Source: Acidobacteriota bacterium
GTDB lineage: Bacteria; Acidobacteriota; Holophagae; Holophagales; Holophagaceae
DNA: 64,000 nt
Direction of reading: 5' to 3'
NCBI GenBank assembly: GCA_005788175.1
Contig: SXYX01000008.1
Coordinates: 25,125-89,124 of the forward strand
Every line of letters starts with the position of its first letter. Position 1 is the first letter of the stretch. Shown piece after piece: positions 63,833 through 64,000 of this stretch. Made by a program: the position numbers and the translations under genes. The notes under the pieces are model-generated. The model saw nothing but the letters and a program-made list of their open reading frames with translations, was not told the origin of the DNA and did no database searches.

Positions 63833-64000
63833 AACGTCAAGCCAATTGGCCATTAGTATCGCTTAGCTAAGCACATCACTGTGCGTACACATGCGACCTA
63901 TCAACGTGGTAGTCTTCCACGAGCCTATGGGGAAATCTAATCTTGAGGGGTGTTTCGCGCTTAGATGCTTTCAGCGCTTCTCACTTCCGAACATAGCTAC
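63833..64000 (-). rRNA. rrl: 23S ribosomal RNA, 3' end (partial)
   Basis: The last 168 nt of 23S, running off the window. The minus strand carries conserved domain VI segments such as GAAGCGCTGAAAGCATCTAA and GTTGATAGGTCGCATG. The 3' end position is estimated from homology with E. coli 23S by eye. The spacer to 5S (about 120 nt) has no tRNA. Confidence 0.9.

Noticed and set aside
1..64000. CRISPR arrays, insertion sequences, prophage or toxin-antitoxin loci
   Set aside because: No regular spaced repeats, transposase-like protein or typical pairs were found anywhere in the window.

Overview
The window is a gene-dense stretch of bacterial chromosome (by eye roughly 42-44% GC). Clear Shine-Dalgarno sites, a heptose-activation gene for LPS, a GspF/PilC remnant, a lipoprotein and a LysM/M23 cell-wall protein point to a Gram-negative (diderm) bacterium. 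The mix of acetylated arginine pathway, type III glutamine synthetase, RNase Y, zinc-type S14/L36 and no tuf in the str/S10 region does not let me name a phylum with confidence. I see no mobile element, phage gene, CRISPR array or tRNA gene.

Region 1 (1-13.5 kb): the 3' end of a GspF/PilC gene, an unknown membrane protein and argR (minus) diverge from a tight arginine operon argD-argF'-argB-argE'-argH-argG-X-argC (plus), followed by an M20 dipeptidase and acetyl-CoA synthetase. Most junctions overlap by 1-4 nt. A good promoter and two overlapping ARG boxes precede argD. The carbamoyltransferase has the look of the acetyl/succinylornithine type, so the pathway probably runs through N-acetylcitrulline and needs an N-acetylglutamate synthase in every round. 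No known one (ArgA, ArgJ or a GNAT fusion) is in the cluster, but an unassigned P-loop protein sits between argG and argC. This is the best lead in the window.

Region 2 (13.5-24.3 kb): a minus-strand run of gltP-type transporter, HAD phosphatase, orphan moaC, LysM/M23 protein, large lipoprotein and purine nucleoside phosphorylase; then plus-strand genes for a membrane protein, a fatty-acid desaturase with a coiled-coil tail, dihydrolipoamide dehydrogenase, an Mpo1-like protein and a CYTH protein. A 53-residue protein gene lies between this block and the ribosomal genes.

Region 3 (24.4-42.4 kb): a nearly canonical minus-strand str-S10-spc-alpha ribosomal supercluster, rpsL-rpsG-fusA / rpsJ ... 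rplQ, with secY, adk, infA, rpoA. It lacks tuf and map, has a terminator between fusA and rpsJ, and has an enlarged structured gap between rplX and rplE.

Region 4 (42.4-54.4 kb): mixed housekeeping genes: FmdB-type zinc ribbon, HldE-C/RfaE2, glutamine synthetase III, thioesterase, CPBP protease, RsgA without its zinc module, a DCC protein next to a short solitary NuoG, purH and alaS.

Region 5 (54.4-64 kb): minus-strand translation block. Transcription order is 23S-5S rRNA, terminator, thrS-infC-rpmI-rplT, an attenuator-like hairpin, pheS-pheT-zapB-like-zapA-6S RNA-rny-DUF4286. infC appears to start with AUC, PheT lacks its N-terminal tRNA-binding OB domain, and the zapA-rny gap can fold into the rod expected of 6S RNA.
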